Source: Candidatus Omnitrophota bacterium (GTDB lineage Bacteria; Omnitrophota; Gorgyraeia; Gygaellales; Profunditerraquicolaceae). Taken from it: a stretch of DNA of 23,457 nt. A program made the translations under genes and the position numbers. Positions 6,880-14,931 of the stretch are shown here, one piece after another. The stretch lies in the NCBI GenBank assembly GCA_029563245.1, contig JAKQSG010000145.1, positions 1 to 23,457 of the forward strand. Direction: 5' to 3'. Under the pieces are notes generated by a model that ran no database searches, had not been told where the DNA came from, and worked only from the letters and a program-made list of their open reading frames with translations. Position 1 is the stretch's first letter; each line of letters begins with the position of its first letter.

Positions 6880-9186
6880 ATGAATTTAAAATTGTCTGAC
6901 AATGCATTAAAGGTTCTGGAGAGAAGGTACTTAAAAAAGAATGAACAGGGCAAGGTTGTAGAGACGCCCGAGGAGATGTTTAGAAGGGTCTCATCAGCAA
7001 TTGCTGCAGCCGATAGGTTATACGGTAAAGATGCAAAAGAGATTAAAAAGCTAGAGGAGGATTTTTACAATGTAATGTCCTCTTTGGAATTTTTGCCTAA
7101 TTCACCTTGTCTGATGAATGCGGGTAAAGACTTAGGCCAACTCTCTGCCTGTTTTGTCCTGCCCATAGAGGATTCTATGGATTCTATCTTTGAGAGCCTT
7201 AAGGCTACAGCGATGATTCATAAGTCCGGGGGAGGGACAGGCTTTTCGTTTTCCCGGCTTCGTCCCAAGAACGCAGTAGTAAAGACTACCGGGGGGATTG
7301 CCTCAGGCCCGATATCTTTCATGCGCGTATATGATGCCGCTACTGAGGCAGTCAAGCAAGGCGGGACCAGGCGCGGAGCTAATATGGGCATATTAAGGGT
7401 TGATCATCCGGATATCATGGAGTTTATTACCTGTAAAGATAATAATAAACAGATAACCAATTTCAATATATCTATTGCCATTACCGATGAATTTATGAAT
7501 AAATTGGATAAAGGCGAAGATTATGATTTAATTGATCCGCATACGCATAAATCTGTGCAAAAGATTAATTCCAAGGAGGTCTTTGATCTAATAGTAAAAC
7601 AGGCGCATAAAAACGGAGAACCAGGGATTATTTTTATTGACCGGATGAACGAATTTAATCCGACTCCTAAATTAGGTATATATGAGTCTACCAATCCTTG
7701 CGGCGAGCAGGTGCTTCTGCCTTATGAGAGTTGTGATTTGGGCTCCATTAACCTGTCGGTACTTTACAAGAAGGCAGCTAGAGGATATGAAATTAACTGG
7801 GCAAGGTTAAGAGAGGTATCGCATTTAGCTGTTCATTTCCTGGACAATTTAATTGATGAGAATAAATTCCCCCTCCCCCAGATTGAGAAGGCAACTAAGG
7901 CCACGCGAAAAATCGGTTTAGGCGTTATGGGTTGGGCCTCTCTGCTTATCAGGCTTAATATACCTTATAATAGCGATGAAGCAGTAGCCTTAGCTGAGAA
8001 AGTAATGTCTTTTATTCTAAACGAAGCAACCAAAAAGTCTCTGGAGCTGGGGAAAGCAAAGGGGACTTTTCCGGCATTTAAGGGAAGTATATATGATAAG
8101 AAAGATGGTTTGTCTAAAATGCGCAATGCAACGCTTACTACAATTGCGCCCACCGGCACCATTAGCATTATTGCGGGTCCATGCTCTTCCGGTATTGAAC
8201 CCCTATTTGCTATATCCTATTACCGTAATGTAATGGATAATGACAAATTGGTTGAGGTAGACCCTTTGTTTGAAGAAGTGGCGAGGGATCGCGGTTTCTA
8301 CAACCGTGAATTAATGGAAAAAATAGCTGAAAGCGGTTCGTTAGCCCATATTGAAGGTATACCCGAAGATGTAAAAAGGGTATTTGTTACTGCCCACGAT
8401 ATAGCACCGCAGTGGCATGTGCGTATGCAGGCGGCATTCCAGAAGTATGTCCATAACGCTACATCCAAGACGATTAATTTCCCTCATGAAGCAAGCGCAG
8501 AGGAGGTTAGAAAATCTTATCTGTTGGCTTATGAATTAGGGTGCAAGGGCATAACCGTTTATCGCGATAAGAGTAGGGAAGAACAGGTTTTGAATATCGG
8601 TAATTCTAATGAGGCAAAAGAAAGCAAAGTAGTATCCCTGCCTTTAGATGTTAAGAAAGAGATAGCCCCCCGTCCCCGCCCGGAAGTTATAATCGGTACG
8701 ACTACAAAAGTTTCAACCGGTTGCGGCAACCTGTATGTAACTATAAATCTTGATGAAGAAGGCGAGCCTTTTGAGTTATTTACCCAGATGGGTAAGGCCG
8801 GAGGATGCGCCGCTTCCCAGCTTGAGGCTATAGGCAGGTTGGTTTCTCTGGGGTTTCGTGCAGGGGTAGAGGTAAAATCGATTATTGAACAGTTGCGCAA
8901 TATCCGTTGCCCTTCTCCTTCATGGGAAAAGGGGCAGCGTATATTTTCTTGTGCTGATGCTATTGCCCGAGTTATTGAAAGAAGGCTGGTAAATACTCAG
9001 GCGGTTAAGTCATCTTTAGAGGTGGCTTCTTTAGCTATGAAACATTCTTCTGAGGATGAGCCTGTTGTACCCGAGATGAGTAATAATCACGGTGATATTG
9101 TGGGGGTCTGCCCGGATTGCGGGGGAGCTCTCCGCCATGAAGAGGGATGTATGAAGTGTTATGCCTGCGGATTCTCTAAGTGTTAG
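6880..9186 (+). CDS. nrdJ: Class II (adenosylcobalamin-dependent) ribonucleoside-diphosphate reductase
   Basis: The protein has 768 residues and reduces ribonucleotides to deoxyribonucleotides using coenzyme B12 and no oxygen. Cys91 (LSACFVLP) and Cys285 (PYESCDLGSINL) are the redox pair. NPCGE at 272-276 gives the thiyl-radical Cys274 with Asn272 and Glu276. PTGTIS (424-429) belongs to the substrate loop. No N-terminal ATP-cone is present, so dATP feedback through such a domain is not expected. Residues about 605-705 form a TSCPD domain (CGNLYVTINLDEEGEPFE, GGCAASQ). The C-terminus is a Cys-rich ribbon (Cys744, 747, 757, 760, 763, 768) likely to pass electrons from thioredoxin. The pair of NrdR boxes upstream indicates deoxynucleotide-responsive repression. 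The phosphoglycerate mutase gene follows after 34 bases. Confidence 0.96.
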   Translation: MNLKLSDNALKVLERRYLKKNEQGKVVETPEEMFRRVSSAIAAADRLYGKDAKEIKKLEEDFYNVMSSLEFLPNSPCLMNAGKDLGQLSACFVLPIEDSMDSIFESLKATAMIHKSGGGTGFSFSRLRPKNAVVKTTGGIASGPISFMRVYDAATEAVKQGGTRRGANMGILRVDHPDIMEFITCKDNNKQITNFNISIAITDEFMNKLDKGEDYDLIDPHTHKSVQKINSKEVFDLIVKQAHKNGEPGIIFIDRMNEFNPTPKLGIYESTNPCGEQVLLPYESCDLGSINLSVLYKKAARGYEINWARLREVSHLAVHFLDNLIDENKFPLPQIEKATKATRKIGLGVMGWASLLIRLNIPYNSDEAVALAEKVMSFILNEATKKSLELGKAKGTFPAFKGSIYDKKDGLSKMRNATLTTIAPTGTISIIAGPCSSGIEPLFAISYYRNVMDNDKLVEVDPLFEEVARDRGFYNRELMEKIAESGSLAHIEGIPEDVKRVFVTAHDIAPQWHVRMQAAFQKYVHNATSKTINFPHEASAEEVRKSYLLAYELGCKGITVYRDKSREEQVLNIGNSNEAKESKVVSLPLDVKKEIAPRPRPEVIIGTTTKVSTGCGNLYVTINLDEEGEPFELFTQMGKAGGCAASQLEAIGRLVSLGFRAGVEVKSIIEQLRNIRCPSPSWEKGQRIFSCADAIARVIERRLVNTQAVKSSLEVASLAMKHSSEDEPVVPEMSNNHGDIVGVCPDCGGALRHEEGCMKCYACGFSKC

Positions 9187-9220
9187 TATCCTGTTTCAAA
9201 TTAATAGGAGGTAGCCTTAA

Positions 9221-10504
9221 GTGAAGAAAATACTTTATGTAGTCTTAGATGGACTTGGAGATTTACCGGTAAAGGAATTAGCGAATAAGACTCCGCTTGA
9301 GGCGGCGGTGACTCCCAATATGGATCGTCTTGCGCAGTCCGGCAAGTCCGGGGTTGTTTATCCTGTAGGGCGCGGTATTGCCCCGGAATCAGATATTGCT
9401 GTAATCAGTTTGTTAGGTTATGATGCACATAAGTACTATACCGGTCGCGGGCCATTGGAATCTTTTGCGGAGGGATTAGCGGTAAATGACGGGGATGTAG
9501 CCTTTAGGGTCAATTTTGCTACTGTTGCTGAAGATGGTAAGACGATAAAAGACCGCCGAGTAGGCAGAAACCTTACCACTGAAGAGGCGGCGGCTTTGGC
9601 TAAGGAGATAAATTCAAAAGTTACTTTATCCAGCGCTACCTTTGAGTTTAAAAGTACGATAGGGCATCGAGGAATCCTGGTTATAAGGGGCATGCATCAG
9701 AAGCTATCCGGTTGGATTACTAATACTGACCCGGCATACGGGCGTGAGGGGGTATTTGGGGTAGCTTTAGAGAAATTTGATAATACGGTTAGTACTTCCG
9801 TTCCGATGTCCGGGTATGAGAATGACCTCAGCGCAAAAGAGGCGGCTAAGCTTTTAAATGAATTTACCGAGAAGTCCATTAAGGTCTTGAATGAGGCGGG
9901 TATAAATAAAAAAAGGGTTAGCGAAGGCAAATTGCCTGGTAATTTGATACTTTCCCGTGATGCAGGAGACCGTCTTCCGAAATTTCCTTCGATAAAAGAA
10001 GTTTTTAATTTAAAGTTTGGTTCTTTTGTCCAGATGCCCGTAGAAAAGGGAATTGCGCTATTAACCGGGATTGATATTATTGATGTCCCACATTCAAGCG
10101 GGCATTTGGATGTAGATTACCCTATTTGGGCAAAGATAGCGCTAGATTCGATACAAAAATATGACGGTATCTATGTCCACTTAAAGGGCCCAGATGAACC
10201 TGCGCATGATGGAGACTTTATCAAGAAGAAAGAGAGTGTTGAGGCTATCGACAAGTATTTCTTCACCAGCCTTTTATCCCAGCTTGACCTTACCGATACT
10301 ATCGTTGCTATTACTGCCGATCATTCTACGGTCTGCGCGGTTAAGGCACATACCGCAGATCCTGTCCCTCTTTTAGTCTGCGGAGGGAATATTAAAGCTG
10401 ACGGTTCGATGAGTTTCTCGGAACGTGCCGCTAAACTGGGCTCAATCGGAGAACTCTTGGGCAATCAAATATTGCCGTTTTTAATTAACTTCTCTAAGCA
10501 ATAA
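9221..10504 (+). CDS. apgM: Cofactor-independent phosphoglycerate mutase, archaeal type (ApgM)
   Basis: The protein has 427 residues and interconverts 3- and 2-phosphoglycerate in glycolysis/gluconeogenesis. It starts at GTG, fixed by AGGAGG 9 bases upstream (9206-9211) and by the conserved opening KKILYVVLDGLGD. It belongs to the alkaline-phosphatase superfamily, and the two-metal site can be followed: Asp10, the phospho-acceptor Ser57 (PESDIA), Asp325 and His329 (GPDEPAHDGD), Asp367-His368 (ITADHST) and His377. TPNMDRLA and YTGRGPLES are also typical. The length and motif spacing match the archaeal-type aPGM, not the roughly 510-residue GpmI. It sits 34 bases behind nrdJ and is followed by a terminator, so it probably shares the NrdR-controlled transcript. 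Confidence 0.93.
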   Translation: MKKILYVVLDGLGDLPVKELANKTPLEAAVTPNMDRLAQSGKSGVVYPVGRGIAPESDIAVISLLGYDAHKYYTGRGPLESFAEGLAVNDGDVAFRVNFATVAEDGKTIKDRRVGRNLTTEEAAALAKEINSKVTLSSATFEFKSTIGHRGILVIRGMHQKLSGWITNTDPAYGREGVFGVALEKFDNTVSTSVPMSGYENDLSAKEAAKLLNEFTEKSIKVLNEAGINKKRVSEGKLPGNLILSRDAGDRLPKFPSIKEVFNLKFGSFVQMPVEKGIALLTGIDIIDVPHSSGHLDVDYPIWAKIALDSIQKYDGIYVHLKGPDEPAHDGDFIKKKESVEAIDKYFFTSLLSQLDLTDTIVAITADHSTVCAVKAHTADPVPLLVCGGNIKADGSMSFSERAAKLGSIGELLGNQILPFLINFSKQ

Positions 10505-10521
10505 ATTTCTTTCTTAAGCGC

Positions 10522-10550
10522 AGGGCCGGCAAATCTTGTCGGCCCTTTTT
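10522..10550 (+). terminator. Rho-independent terminator after apgM
   Basis: An 11-bp stem with one G-T wobble (AGGGCCGGCAA with TTGTCGGCCCT) has a 3-base loop (ATC) and ends in a run of five T. It closes the nrdJ-apgM unit 17 bases after the apgM stop. Confidence 0.9.
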
Positions 10551-10589
10551 GTCCCCAAAGATAAAAAGTTATTTCAAGATTGATTTTAA

Positions 10590-10598
10590 TGGTATAAT
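10590..10598 (+). promoter_or_regulatory. Extended -10 promoter of mnmG, predicted leaderless start
   Basis: TGG followed by TATAAT (10593-10598) is a perfect -10 with the extended TGn motif. No good -35 is seen at the right distance. The ATG of mnmG begins 8 bases after the -10, where transcription should start, so the mRNA would have little or no 5' leader. Confidence 0.65.
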
Positions 10599-10605
10599 TT
10601 TTGCT

Positions 10606-12438
10606 ATGAATAATTACGATATTATTGTAGTTGGCTCAGGCCATTCGGGAATTGAGGCGGCGCTTGCCGGGGCGCGTATGGGCTGTAAGGTGCTCATGCT
10701 TACTTTCGATATCAATTCCATAGGCAGAATGAGCTGTAATCCTGCTATCGGAGGCGTAGGGAAAGGGCAACTAGTTCGTGAAATTGATGCCTTAGGGGGT
10801 GAGATGGCCCGTGCAGCTGATGCCTGCGGGATACAATTCCGCGTGCTTAATGCCTCAAAGGGCGCCGCGGTACATTCATCGCGCGCTCAAATAGATATGG
10901 ATATCTATAGCCGGTATATGAAAGAATGTATTATCAATACGTTAAATCTAAAGGTAAAAGAAGCAGAGGTTAAGGAGCTGGTTATTGATAGCGGAAAGAT
11001 TAAAGGGGTAATTACCGTTGGAGGGGAGGAGATTCTATCTTCCTGCGTTGTGCTTTGCCCGGGAACGTTTTTGGGGGGAGTAATCCATGTGGGGCTTAAC
11101 CATTTCAGCGCAGGCAGAATTAATGAGCCTTCAGCAGAAGGCTTGGCTGATAATTTAAGGCTGCTTGGATTTAACCTATTTAGGTTTAAAACCGGAACCT
11201 GCGCACGGCTGGATAAAAATACCATTGATTATTCAAGGTTGATTGTGCAAGAGGGTGATGATATCCCTAGGCCATTTTCTTTCTCTACAAAATCATTACC
11301 TCAGAGGCAAGTTCCCTGTCATATAACTTATACTAATAAGACTACGCACAAGATAATTTCGGATAACCTGGATAAATCCCCTCTTTATGCAGGTATTATT
11401 AAATCAACCGGTGTGCGCTACTGTCCATCAATTGAAGATAAGATAGTCAGATTCCCGGATAGGCAAAGGCATCAGATATTCTTGGAGCCTCAAGGCTTGA
11501 GTACGCAGGAGGTTTATCCCAACGGTATATCAACCAGCCTCCCCGAGGATGTTCAGCTGAAGCTGATACATTCCATAGAGGGACTGCAAGAAGCAAAGGT
11601 TATCCGTTTTGGCTATGGGATTGAGCATATTGTAGTTGATTCAACGCAATTATTTCCTACGCTTGAAACCAAGGCCGTGGAAGGGCTATATTTTGCAGGG
11701 CAAATTAATGGGACTACCGGATATGAAGAGGCTGCGGCACAAGGTTTGATTGCCGGGATAAATGCTGTTTTGAGAATCAAAAAGAAGGCGCCCCTTATTT
11801 TGGACCGCTCAACCAGCTATATAGGAGTTTTAATAGATGACCTTGTTACAAAGGGGACGAATGAGCCATACCGTATGTTTACCTCAAGGGTAGAGTACCG
11901 TTTGATTCTTCGAGAAGATAATGCGGATATACGGTTGAGCAAAATAGGTTATGAGATTGGGTTATTAAATAAGGAAAAATATAAGAATGTTGAAGATAAG
12001 GCGAGTGCTATTAATAAGGGCATAGCTTTTTTGAAGAAAACCCGGACTAAATCTTTTAACGATGTTCACTTGAGCAAAGAGGTTACTTTGGAGAAATTGC
12101 TCAAAAGGCCGCAGGTAAGATTAAATGACCTTAAGTTTCTTAAGTACGCTGAAATAGATAGGCTTAAGTTTGATGTTGCCATGGGCATAGAGATAGAGGT
12201 AAAATATAGCGGATTTATTGAGCGGCAGCTAAAGGATGTTGAGAAGTTTAAGCACCTGGAGAAAATAAAAGTACCCGAGGGTATAGACTATATGCTGCTC
12301 TCCGGCCTCTCCCGAGAGATTAAAGAGAAACTACATAAGTTTAAACCTATAAACCTAGGCCAGGCATCAAGGATATCAGGGGTAACCCCGGCAGCTATAT
12401 CAATGCTTATGGTTTATTTTAAGAAGATAAATGGATAA
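10606..12438 (+). CDS. mnmG: tRNA uridine-5-carboxymethylaminomethyl modification enzyme, FAD subunit
   Basis: The protein has 610 residues and with MnmE makes cmnm5U at the wobble uridine (U34) of certain tRNAs. The dinucleotide-binding motif GSGHSGIEAA (10-19) opens the protein. SCNPAIGGVGKGQLVREIDALGG follows, then CPGTFLGG, RINEPSAEGLADNL, FKTGTCARLDKNTID, FPDRQRHQIFLEPQG, LYFAGQINGTTGYEEAAAQGL and the C-terminal helical domain ending SRISGVTPAAISMLMVYFKK, all family hallmarks. One common motif is altered: the usual NRSKGPAV is NASKGAAV. An upstream TTG at 10549 falls inside the apgM terminator and is rejected as a start. No Shine-Dalgarno is present. The gene overlaps the next by 8 bases. 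MnmE is not in the window. Confidence 0.96.
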   Translation: MNNYDIIVVGSGHSGIEAALAGARMGCKVLMLTFDINSIGRMSCNPAIGGVGKGQLVREIDALGGEMARAADACGIQFRVLNASKGAAVHSSRAQIDMDIYSRYMKECIINTLNLKVKEAEVKELVIDSGKIKGVITVGGEEILSSCVVLCPGTFLGGVIHVGLNHFSAGRINEPSAEGLADNLRLLGFNLFRFKTGTCARLDKNTIDYSRLIVQEGDDIPRPFSFSTKSLPQRQVPCHITYTNKTTHKIISDNLDKSPLYAGIIKSTGVRYCPSIEDKIVRFPDRQRHQIFLEPQGLSTQEVYPNGISTSLPEDVQLKLIHSIEGLQEAKVIRFGYGIEHIVVDSTQLFPTLETKAVEGLYFAGQINGTTGYEEAAAQGLIAGINAVLRIKKKAPLILDRSTSYIGVLIDDLVTKGTNEPYRMFTSRVEYRLILREDNADIRLSKIGYEIGLLNKEKYKNVEDKASAINKGIAFLKKTRTKSFNDVHLSKEVTLEKLLKRPQVRLNDLKFLKYAEIDRLKFDVAMGIEIEVKYSGFIERQLKDVEKFKHLEKIKVPEGIDYMLLSGLSREIKEKLHKFKPINLGQASRISGVTPAAISMLMVYFKKING

Positions 12439-13102
12439 GATAAAGAATTACGCTAGCGTTAAGAAATTCGCCCAAGAAGAAGGCATCGACCTTTTTGGCG
12501 TTGCGGATATCAGGGGGGTAAAAGGAGAGTTCCAGGCCTTGGAGTCTTTAGTAAAAGATTTAGAGAGCGCTATTTGTTTAGGTGCTCGTTTATCAGCAGC
12601 TATTTTAAGCGAAATTACTAATGCGCCTACCCGTCTTTATTTCCATCATTATCGGACAGTGAACGCCTATTTAGATCAGACCGCGCTTAAGGTTGCCAAC
12701 TTTATCCAAAGAAAAGGCTTCAAGGCATTGCCGATACCAGCTTCGATTATCTTAAATTGGGAGAATCAGACAGCTCACCTTTCGCATAAGAAACTTGGGG
12801 TTTTGGCTGGTTTGGGTTGGATAGGAAGGAATAACCTTCTTGTAAATGAGAAAATAGGAAGCCAATTGCGCCTGGCAACCATATTAACAGATATGCCTAT
12901 AAGAACCGACAAACCCTCTAAAAAAGACTGCGGGGCTTGCCGTTTATGTGTTAAGGGCTGTCCGGCGCAGGCGATTAAAGATAGCCCGGTTGATTTTGAC
13001 CATATAAAATGTTTTGAGAAATTAAAGGAATTCCAGAGGCAGAAGCTGGTAGAGCAGTATATCTGCGGAGTTTGTGTTAATATCTGCAAAGGGGAAAAAT
13101 AG
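12431..13102 (+). CDS. Short epoxyqueuosine-reductase (QueG)-like protein with two [4Fe-4S] sites
   Basis: The protein has 223 residues, against roughly 300-380 for QueG. GLGWIGRNNLLVNEKIGSQLRLATILTD (127-154) matches the QueG-type signature. A bacterial ferredoxin pattern follows: Cys167, 170, 173, 177 (CGACRLCVKGCP) and Cys194, 212, 215, 219 (CGVCVNICK), enough for two [4Fe-4S] clusters. QueG reduces epoxyqueuosine to queuosine in tRNA and its active site includes an Asp in a VDxAP motif. Here the equivalent stretch reads LPIPASI (100-106), so that Asp is missing. The N-terminal DWM region also looks shortened. Overlap with mnmG suggests a link to tRNA wobble modification, but true QueG activity is doubtful. 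It may be a related iron-sulfur oxidoreductase or electron donor. Confidence 0.7.
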   Translation: MDKIKNYASVKKFAQEEGIDLFGVADIRGVKGEFQALESLVKDLESAICLGARLSAAILSEITNAPTRLYFHHYRTVNAYLDQTALKVANFIQRKGFKALPIPASIILNWENQTAHLSHKKLGVLAGLGWIGRNNLLVNEKIGSQLRLATILTDMPIRTDKPSKKDCGACRLCVKGCPAQAIKDSPVDFDHIKCFEKLKEFQRQKLVEQYICGVCVNICKGEK

Positions 13103-13104
13103 TT

Positions 13105-13578
13105 ATGGGCGGGATATATCTTACTAGGTCAGGGCATAAAAAATTAATGGAAGAATTGGAGGTTCTGAAGACAATCAAGCGTCGCCAATTATCCAAAGCT
13201 GTGGGGGAAGCGCGCAGCCACGGGGATATCTCTGAGAATGCCGAATATGACGCAGCCAAGGAAGCGCAAGGCTTAAACGAAAAGAGGATCGCTGAGCTGG
13301 AGGATAAGTTAGCTTCTGCGAAGATACTCGATGATGAGAATATTTCTTCGGATGAGGTATTGATTGGAGCTACAGTAAAATTGAAGGATCTGTCAAGCGG
13401 CGAGGAATTGGAATATACCCTTGTTTCAGAGCTAGAGGCTGATTATGATAGCGGAAAAATCTCGGTCAATTCACCTATAGGGGCGGCTTTATTAAACCAT
13501 AAGCTAAGCGAAGTTGTTGATATTAAGATACCCGCAGGTACTTTAAAATATAAGATCCTACAGATATCCCGCGAATAA
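13105..13578 (+). CDS. greA: Transcription elongation factor GreA
   Basis: The protein has 157 residues, the standard GreA length. It rescues backtracked RNA polymerase by stimulating transcript cleavage. The N-terminal antiparallel coiled coil (about 8-75) carries the tip signature GDISENAEYDAAKEAQ (40-55), with acidic Asp41 and Glu44 that bring Mg2+ to the polymerase active site. The C-terminal FKBP-like domain (about 80-157) includes IGATVKLKDLSSGEELEYTLV and SPIGAALLNHKLSEVVDIKIPAG. It starts 2 bases after the QueG-like stop with AAAGGGG 9 to 15 bases upstream, so it is probably the last gene of the mnmG operon. Confidence 0.96.
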   Translation: MGGIYLTRSGHKKLMEELEVLKTIKRRQLSKAVGEARSHGDISENAEYDAAKEAQGLNEKRIAELEDKLASAKILDDENISSDEVLIGATVKLKDLSSGEELEYTLVSELEADYDSGKISVNSPIGAALLNHKLSEVVDIKIPAGTLKYKILQISRE

Positions 13579-13592
13579 CATTCAATATCCCC

Positions 13593-13621
13593 TTGACCCG
13601 CCTTCTTAGCGGGTATATAAT
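13593..13621 (+). promoter_or_regulatory. Sigma70-type promoter of nadE with an inverted repeat in the spacer
   Basis: TTGACC (13593-13598), a 17-base spacer and TATAAT (13616-13621) form a near-consensus promoter. Transcription should begin about 13628, leaving a leader of about three bases before the ATG at 13631. A perfect 6-bp inverted repeat, ACCCGC (13596-13601) and GCGGGT (13609-13614), lies between and overlaps the -35. It could be an operator or a weak end for the greA transcript, though no T-run follows. Confidence 0.78.
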
Positions 13622-13630
13622 TCAATCAAT

Positions 13631-14347
13631 ATGAAAAAGAGAATTATTTCTTGGATAAAGAAGCAGGTTAAAGTCTCTGGTGCTAAGGGAATTGTACTGG
13701 GGCTTTCCGGGGGGATAGACTCGGCAGTGGTTGCAGGTTTATGTTCTAAGGCGATAGGCCGCCAATATGTTTTAGGCCTATTTCTTCCTTGCAATAGTAA
13801 CTCGCAGGATTTAAAAGATGCTAGGCTGGTTGCCAGGGCCTTGGGGATTAAAACCAAGTCGGTGGATTTATCACAGGTATATAACAATTTATTGAAAATA
13901 TTCCCTGATGCCTCTAAGCTTGCGAAGAATAATCTTAAGCCTCGCTTACGAATGTTAACTCTTTACTTCTTTGCTAATAAATTAAATTATCTTGTTTGCG
14001 GTACCAGTAATAAATCAGAGCTTTCGGTAGGTTATTTCACTAAATACGGAGACGGGGGAGCGGATATTCTGCCTATTGGAGGCTTGCTTAAGAGGCAGGT
14101 AAGGTCTTTAGCAAGAGAACTGAATATTCCAGAGCCTATAATTAATAAGGCTCCTACTGCCGGCCTATGGCAAGGGCAGACTGATGAGGGAGAAATGGGG
14201 ATTACTTATCAGGACCTGGATGATATATTGAGCCGCCTGGAGAACAGGGTTAAACAGACAGTTTCTTTAAATAAGGTAAATAAGGTAAAAAAGATGATTG
14301 AAGCTTCAGCGCATAAAAGAAAGGTTGCGGGAATATTCTGCATTTAA
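13631..14347 (+). CDS. nadE: Ammonia-dependent NAD+ synthetase
   Basis: The protein has 238 residues and makes NAD+ from nicotinic acid adenine dinucleotide, ATP and ammonia, the last step of NAD synthesis. The ATP-pyrophosphatase loop is LGLSGGIDSAV (23-33). LVCGTSNKSELSVGYFTKYGDGGADILPIGGLLKRQVRSLAREL (about 118-161) is the family core that binds the deamido-NAD and Mg2+. IINKAPTAGLWQGQTDEGEMG follows. There is no N-terminal nitrilase (glutaminase) domain, so free ammonia is the nitrogen donor. Ammonia use fits the nitrogen genes nearby. No Shine-Dalgarno precedes the ATG and the promoter predicts a nearly leaderless mRNA. The next gene's ribosome site overlaps its stop. Confidence 0.95.
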   Translation: MKKRIISWIKKQVKVSGAKGIVLGLSGGIDSAVVAGLCSKAIGRQYVLGLFLPCNSNSQDLKDARLVARALGIKTKSVDLSQVYNNLLKIFPDASKLAKNNLKPRLRMLTLYFFANKLNYLVCGTSNKSELSVGYFTKYGDGGADILPIGGLLKRQVRSLARELNIPEPIINKAPTAGLWQGQTDEGEMGITYQDLDDILSRLENRVKQTVSLNKVNKVKKMIEASAHKRKVAGIFCI

Positions 14348-14360
14348 AGGGAGGCTAAGA

Positions 14361-14846
14361 ATGGATGAGATATTGGAAGTTTTAGAGAAAGACGCTCGGA
14401 CATCAGCTGAAGATATCGCCAAGATGCTTAAGAAAAAGCCTAAAGATATAAAAGAAAAGATCAAGAAATATGAGAAAGAGGGGGTAATCTTAAGGTATAA
14501 GGCAGTCTTAAATAAGGATTTAGTGCATGATGAAGATTCGAGGCTACGCGCCTTAATAGAGGTTAATATCGTTCCGCAAAAGGATGTCGGTTTTGATAAA
14601 ATCGCCGAGCGTATATATTCATTCCCCGAAGTATCCAGCTGTTACCTCATATCAGGCTCTTATGACCTTTTGGTAGTGGTAGAAGGAAAGAATATACATA
14701 CAGTATCAAGTTTTGTTGCGGAAAAGCTCTCTTGCCTTGAAAACGTAAGAGGGACAACTACGCATTTTCTTTTGAAGAAATACAAGGAAGACGGGGTTAT
14801 TCTAAAACATAAGGAAGAGAATAAAAGAATAGCCATATCGTATTAA
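14361..14846 (+). CDS. Lrp/AsnC-family transcriptional regulator
   Basis: The protein has 161 residues from the ATG at 14361, chosen because AAAGGGAGG (14346-14354) lies at the right distance. An in-frame ATG at 14298 sits inside nadE without such a site. Residues 1-55 form an AsnC-type helix-turn-helix (EILEVLEKDARTSAEDIAKMLKKKPKDIKEKIKKYEKEGVI). Residues about 65-150 form the ligand-sensing RAM domain (RALIEVNIVPQ, FDKIAERIYSFPEVSSCYLISGSYDLLVVVEGKN). Such regulators usually sense amino acids. The aminotransferase 85 bases downstream is the likely target or partner, a pairing often seen in bacteria and archaea. It is transcribed with nadE. Confidence 0.9.
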   Translation: MDEILEVLEKDARTSAEDIAKMLKKKPKDIKEKIKKYEKEGVILRYKAVLNKDLVHDEDSRLRALIEVNIVPQKDVGFDKIAERIYSFPEVSSCYLISGSYDLLVVVEGKNIHTVSSFVAEKLSCLENVRGTTTHFLLKKYKEDGVILKHKEENKRIAISY

Positions 14847-14859
14847 TGTAATTCACTAG

Positions 14860-14921
14860 TATTGCCAGCAGGGACTGTCCCCGAAGGGGACTATCCCACG
14901 ACAAAATAAGTCTTGGCAATA
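14860..14921. repeat. Nested palindromic repeat of the GGGACTGTCCCC type (REP-like)
   Basis: An inner hairpin pairs GTCCCC (14877-14882) with GGGGAC (14886-14891) around a GAA loop. It extends across a 2x2 internal loop to GGGA (14871-14874) with TCCC (14894-14897). Around it an outer 8-bp inverted repeat, TATTGCCA (14860-14867) with TGGCAATA (14914-14921), closes the element. It has no T-run, so it is not a typical terminator. From general knowledge, GGGACTGTCCC-like elements recur in genomes of this kind. One copy is present in this window, between the Lrp/AsnC gene and the aminotransferase gene. Confidence 0.65.
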
Positions 14922-14931
14922 AGATAAGTCT

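Noticed and set aside
10549..10605. Upstream TTG start extending mnmG by 19 residues
   Set aside because: It falls in the T-run of the apgM terminator and before the predicted transcription start. The family N-terminus begins at the ATG at 10606.
14298..14360. Upstream ATG for the Lrp/AsnC gene inside nadE
   Set aside because: It has no Shine-Dalgarno, while the ATG at 14361 has a strong one and gives the usual protein length.
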